From positions 11,512 to 20,078 of the forward strand of contig KL571202.1 of NCBI GenBank assembly GCA_000715855.1: a stretch of 8,567 bases of DNA. Reading direction: 5' to 3'. Below the pieces are notes generated by a model. The model was given only the letters and a program-made list of their open reading frames with translations. It had not been told where the DNA came from and ran no database searches. This document shows positions 5,962-8,567 of the stretch, one piece after another. The stretch comes from Actinoplanes liguriensis (lineage in GTDB: Bacteria; Actinomycetota; Actinomycetes; Mycobacteriales; Micromonosporaceae). The position numbers and the translations under genes are program-made. Within the stretch, counting starts at the first letter, position 1. Each line of letters begins with the position of its first letter.

Positions 5962-7124
5962 CAGCTGTCGCCCGGAGTCTCGGTGTCGTTGGGGCCACCG
6001 ATCACGATTTCCCGGTAGCCCGTGTCAGAGCCGGCCGGTTCTGCCCAGAGATTGTCGTCGCCCTCGTCACCGGAGAGGTAATCCTGGCCGACGCCGGCGA
6101 CCACGGTGTCGTTGCCGGCCCCGCCGTAGACGGTGTCGTTGCCCGAGCCGGTTCGGATGACGTTCGCCGCAGCGTCGCCCCAGATGAAGTCGTTCCCGCT
6201 ACCGCCGATGATGTTCTCGGTCTTGAAGATCAGTTCGTACTCGGTCTGCCCACCGGTGCTGGAACCGCTGACCCGGGCATAACCGGAGTCCGAGTAGTAA
6301 CCCAGTTCGATCCGCAGCTCGTAGGCGGCGGTCAGGTAGCCGTAGTCGGCAACGTCGGTCCCGTCACCGCCGTCGAGGGTGTCGCTGTCCGTCCCGCCGA
6401 TGAGGGTGTCGTCACCTGACTCACCGCTGATGACGTCCTTGCCCGCGCCGCCGTTGAGCCGATCGTCGCCGTTGGCCCCGTGAAGCTTGTCGGCGTCCCG
6501 GCCGCCGCTGAGGCTGTCGTTGCCGTCACCGCCGTCGAGGGTGTCCGTCCCGTAGTCATCGGTCAGGATGTCGTTGCCGGCGGCACCGATGAGGGTGTCG
6601 TTGCCGTCACCGCCGGACAGCAGATCGTTACCGCTGTGCCCGCTGAGCGTGTCCACGCCGGACCGGCCGTAGAGCTTGTCGTTGCCGGTGTCGCCACCGA
6701 GGACATCCTTGTTCGCACCACCGGTGAGGGTGTCGTCGCCGGGCCCGCCGGTGACGGTCGAGGCGATCGGCTTCGCGGTGGCGGTCTTGTTGACGAAGGT
6801 GTCGTTGCCGTTCCCCAGGGACACCCTGATCAGCTTGATGTTCTTGGTAGCGGTGCACTTGACCCGAGTCTTGTCGCCGGAGACCCGCTTGCATCCGGCA
6901 CCCGGCTTGAGAGCGACCCGGTCGTCGATGACGATCGTCTTGCCGGACCCGGTGACGACGACGGCGTTGGTGACACCGGTCCCGGCCGTGAACGTCACCG
7001 TGGTGCCGGAGACCTTCGCGGTGCCGGTCGTCGCGGCGAAAGCGAGCCCGCTCGTCGACGCCACCGCCCCCGTTACCACAGTGACTATCACACCGGCCCT
7101 GCGCAGCCAGAACTTCCGAGCCAT
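5892..7124 (-). CDS. Secreted RTX-type calcium-binding repeat protein (paralogue 1)
   Basis: The 410-residue product from ATG 7124 has a Sec-type signal peptide: basic n-region MARKFWLRR, hydrophobic core, and probable cleavage after AFA at residue 30. A mature N-terminal domain (31-125) has Cys78 and Cys90 flanking a basic segment, and the motif DRVALKPGAGCK. About 15 GGxGxDxxx nonapeptides follow (126-257), then a non-RTX insert (258-305, YGYLTAAYELRIELGYY...) and about six more repeats (307-360). The tail (361-410) holds Cys388 and Cys401. RTX nonapeptides form parallel beta-rolls that bind Ca2+ and fold outside the cell. No catalytic domain, sortase motif or type I secretion signal is recognisable, so the role (matrix, adhesion, envelope) is unknown. 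An upstream in-frame ATG at 7175 would bury the signal peptide behind 17 polar residues; ATG 7124 has GGGGG (complement of 7129-7133) four bases upstream. It is paralogous to the next gene. Confidence 0.85.
   Translation of the reverse strand: MARKFWLRRAGVIVTVVTGAVASTSGLAFAATTGTAKVSGTTVTFTAGTGVTNAVVVTGSGKTIVIDDRVALKPGAGCKRVSGDKTRVKCTATKNIKLIRVSLGNGNDTFVNKTATAKPIASTVTGGPGDDTLTGGANKDVLGGDTGNDKLYGRSGVDTLSGHSGNDLLSGGDGNDTLIGAAGNDILTDDYGTDTLDGGDGNDSLSGGRDADKLHGANGDDRLNGGAGKDVISGESGDDTLIGGTDSDTLDGGDGTDVADYGYLTAAYELRIELGYYSDSGYARVSGSSTGGQTEYELIFKTENIIGGSGNDFIWGDAAANVIRTGSGNDTVYGGAGNDTVVAGVGQDYLSGDEGDDNLWAEPAGSDTGYREIVIGGPNDTETPGDSCYLPQNAQHVMAECETVATAPPA
6045..6749 (-). repeat. RTX nonapeptide array of paralogue 1, in two blocks
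   Basis: The block at 6354-6749 encodes about 15 units such as GGPGDDTLT, GGDGNDTLI and GGDGNDSLS. The block at 6045-6206 encodes six more, including TGSGNDTVY and GGAGNDTVV. Between them is the roughly 48-residue insert. Several units are imperfect (GGANKDVLG, DDYGTDTLD, GGRDADKLH, GDAAANVIR), so some Ca2+ sites are probably lost. Confidence 0.85.
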
Positions 7125-7261
7125 CGTTCCCCCGTTTCGCAACGCCCCCGTATCGTCGAAACGATAGCGTTCCATACGCGTCCCGGGAAGGCCACAACAC
7201 CATGGACCGCGTGGACCTTCGGCTCGCGCGTGGAGATGTCCGCGAAAGATCCTGGAGTGAC
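7125..7261 (-). promoter_or_regulatory. Upstream region of RTX paralogue 1 with a 16-bp palindromic element
   Basis: This interval between the terminator and ATG 7124 should contain the promoter of paralogue 1. The clearest structure is a perfect inverted repeat TATCGT-CGAA-ACGATA at 7151-7166 (reads TATCGT-TTCG-ACGATA on the coding strand), 27 bases before the start codon. It may be an operator or a leader hairpin. I could not settle on a -35/-10 pair. Confidence 0.45.
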
Positions 7262-7265
7262 GAAA

Positions 7266-7294
7266 GCGCCCGGTGGGGAATCCCCACCGGGCGC
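7266..7294 (-). terminator. Strong hairpin terminator after RTX paralogue 2
   Basis: GCGCCCGGTGGGG (7266-7278) is complementary to CCCCACCGGGCGC (7282-7294), giving a perfect 13-bp stem with a three-base loop. Read leftward it is followed by TTTCGTC, a short T-run. It begins 21 bases after the TAA of the upstream RTX gene (7316). It should separate that transcript from the downstream paralogue. On the plus strand no T-run follows. Confidence 0.85.
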
Positions 7295-7315
7295 CGGTTC
7301 GCTGTGTTGCCGGAC

Positions 7316-8567
7316 TTACTTGGCGGTGAGCGCCTCGATGCGCTTCTTCGCCGCGACCACGGCCGGGTCGACGCTGGAAGCGGCGGCCTTCGACTTCGCG
7401 GAGAGGGCCGACGCCGCGGCCTGGTTCGTGAACTCGCAGTTGGTGGTCGTGCCACTCGCCATCACGAAGCAGTAGTCACCGTCCACCGTGGTCTCGGTGC
7501 CGCCGTCGAGGACGTCGAGGGCCTGGTCGCTGCCGATCAGGACGGGGGTGATGCCGGAATCGTCGATGTCCTCGCCGACCAGGACGTCGTCCTCGCTGTC
7601 GCCGAAGATCTTGTCGTTACCCGCCTCGCCGAAGATGCCATCCTCGCCCGCGCCACCGTTGATCGTGTCGTTACCGGCGCCGCCGCCGATGTAGTCGACA
7701 CCGGTGCCGCCGGTGATCGTGTCGTTTCCGGCCAGGCCGGAGATGGTGTCGATGCCGGCGTCACCGGAGATGTTGTCGTTGCCGCTGCCGGAGCCGTCGC
7801 CGTTGTCGCCGACGAGCTGGTCGTCGCCGTTGCCGCCGATGATCCGGTCGCTGTCCGCACCACCGGTGACGATGTCGTTGCCGTCACCGGCGTTGACGGT
7901 GTCAGCCCCGTTCTCGGCGACGAGCTGGTCGTTGCCGGCCTGGCCGAAGATGACGTCGTTGCCCGAGCCGCCGGCGACCCGGTCGTTGCCGATGCCCGCG
8001 TCGAGGCTGTCGTTGCCGACGCCGCCGTAGATCGTGTCGTTGCCGGCCTCACCCAGAACCCGGTCGTTGCCCGTGCCGGCGTCGATCGAGTCGCTGCCCA
8101 CACCGCCGTAGATGGAGTCGATGCCGTCCTGGCCGAACAGCGCGTCGTTTCCGGCGTAGCCGTACAGCTTGTCGTTGCCGGCGGCACCCTGGAGCTGGTC
8201 GGCGCCCGAGCCACCCTTCATGGTGTCGTTGCCGGTGCCACCGTTGGCCAGCAGGTAGACGCCGGTCTTGTTGGTGAGCGTGTCGTTCTTGTCGCCGAGC
8301 GAGACGTTGAGCTTCGTCGTCTTCTTCGAGGTGGTGCACTTCACCTTGGTCGTGGTGACCTTCTTGCAGCCCTTGCCGGGCTTGAGCGCGACCCGGTCGG
8401 CGAGGGTGACGGTGCGGCCGGAGATCGTGATGGTCAGCGCGTTCGTCTGGCCGGTCGCGGCGTTGAACTGCACGCCGTTCGTTCCCACCACCTTCGCGGA
8501 ACCTGCCGACGCCGCCTGCGCCGGGGAAGCGAAGAGCGCGGTCGTGGCCACGGCCGCCGCAGCGACG
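7316..8567 (-). CDS. Secreted RTX-type calcium-binding repeat protein (paralogue 2), start outside window
   Basis: A frame open to the window edge encodes 416 visible residues ending RIEALTAK. The first visible stretch, VAAAAVATTALFASPAQA, is the hydrophobic core and cleavage site (AQA then ASAG) of a signal peptide. The true start therefore lies just outside the window, and the GTG at 8551 falls inside the signal peptide. A mature N-terminal domain has ADRVALKPGKGCK followed by VKC, the same Cys-pair module as paralogue 1. About 24 near-continuous GGxGxDxxx units follow, without the large insert seen there. The tail carries GDYCFVMASGTTTNCEF, a Cys pair at the matching place, then an Ala/Lys-rich end. 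Ca2+ binding and extracellular folding are expected for RTX repeats. No enzyme domain or wall-anchor motif is visible, so the role is unknown. A strong terminator follows the stop. Confidence 0.87.
   Translation of the reverse strand, partial: VAAAAVATTALFASPAQAASAGSAKVVGTNGVQFNAATGQTNALTITISGRTVTLADRVALKPGKGCKKVTTTKVKCTTSKKTTKLNVSLGDKNDTLTNKTGVYLLANGGTGNDTMKGGSGADQLQGAAGNDKLYGYAGNDALFGQDGIDSIYGGVGSDSIDAGTGNDRVLGEAGNDTIYGGVGNDSLDAGIGNDRVAGGSGNDVIFGQAGNDQLVAENGADTVNAGDGNDIVTGGADSDRIIGGNGDDQLVGDNGDGSGSGNDNISGDAGIDTISGLAGNDTITGGTGVDYIGGGAGNDTINGGAGEDGIFGEAGNDKIFGDSEDDVLVGEDIDDSGITPVLIGSDQALDVLDGGTETTVDGDYCFVMASGTTTNCEFTNQAAASALSAKSKAAASSVDPAVVAAKKRIEALTAK
7559..8242 (-). repeat. RTX nonapeptide array of paralogue 2, with an 81-bp higher-order duplication
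   Basis: About 24 consecutive nonapeptides run from GGTGNDTMK to GEDIDD. One is expanded by six residues (GDNGDGSGSGNDNIS). At 7978-8139 three successive repeats are duplicated as a block with an offset of 81 bases (GGVGSDSID-AGTGNDRVL-GEAGND then GGVGNDSLD-AGIGNDRVA-GGSGND), so the array grew partly by three-repeat steps. Confidence 0.85.

Noticed and set aside
5883..7475. Long rightward frames opposite the RTX genes (178 and 331 residues)
   Set aside because: They are Val/Gly/Ala-rich echoes of the repeated RTX codons on the other strand. They show no family features, and the RTX reading has signal peptides and regular motifs.

Overview
The window is GC-rich and reads as a high-GC actinobacterium. 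GTG starts are common, genes overlap at stop/start codons, GC is high at third positions, and the carotenoid proteins resemble actinobacterial ones. A Micromonosporaceae member such as Actinoplanes is my best guess. That is inference from protein style only; no phylogenetic marker is present.

Left part (1-4528): a carotenoid locus. A divergent intergenic region (445-512) separates a leftward phytoene synthase gene (crtB, cut by the window start) from a rightward, tightly packed operon. The operon holds a polyprenyl (geranylgeranyl) diphosphate synthase (crtE), a phytoene desaturase (crtI), a type I isopentenyl diphosphate isomerase (idi) and a MerR-family regulator with a cobalamin-binding-type C-terminal half (CarH/LitR-like). 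Together they give a short path: Idi balances IPP/DMAPP, CrtE makes GGPP, CrtB condenses two GGPP to phytoene, and CrtI desaturates it towards lycopene. The regulator probably controls the locus, possibly in response to light or B12. Two signature positions of the known photoreceptors are changed in it.

Middle (4523-5222): a degenerate 23-bp tandem repeat array begins exactly over the regulator's stop codon. A cluster of three tRNA genes follows (Glu-TTC, Asp-GTC, Phe-GAA), closed by a clear intrinsic terminator. About 310 bases without a recognisable gene come next.

Right part (5533-8567): a small uncharacterised protein gene runs rightward and overlaps, tail to tail, the first of two leftward paralogous genes for exported RTX-type (GGxGxDxxx) calcium-binding proteins. 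Both paralogues have a Sec-type signal peptide, a shared N-terminal domain with a Cys pair, a long RTX array and a C-terminal tail with another Cys pair. The upstream paralogue is cut by the window end. A 13-bp-stem terminator separates the two, so they are probably separate transcription units.

The most noteworthy observations are the 23-bp array seeded on the merR stop codon, the altered B12-photoreceptor motifs, the direct repeats and apparently leaderless start at the crtB/crtE divergent promoter, and the paired RTX proteins with Cys pairs at both ends.
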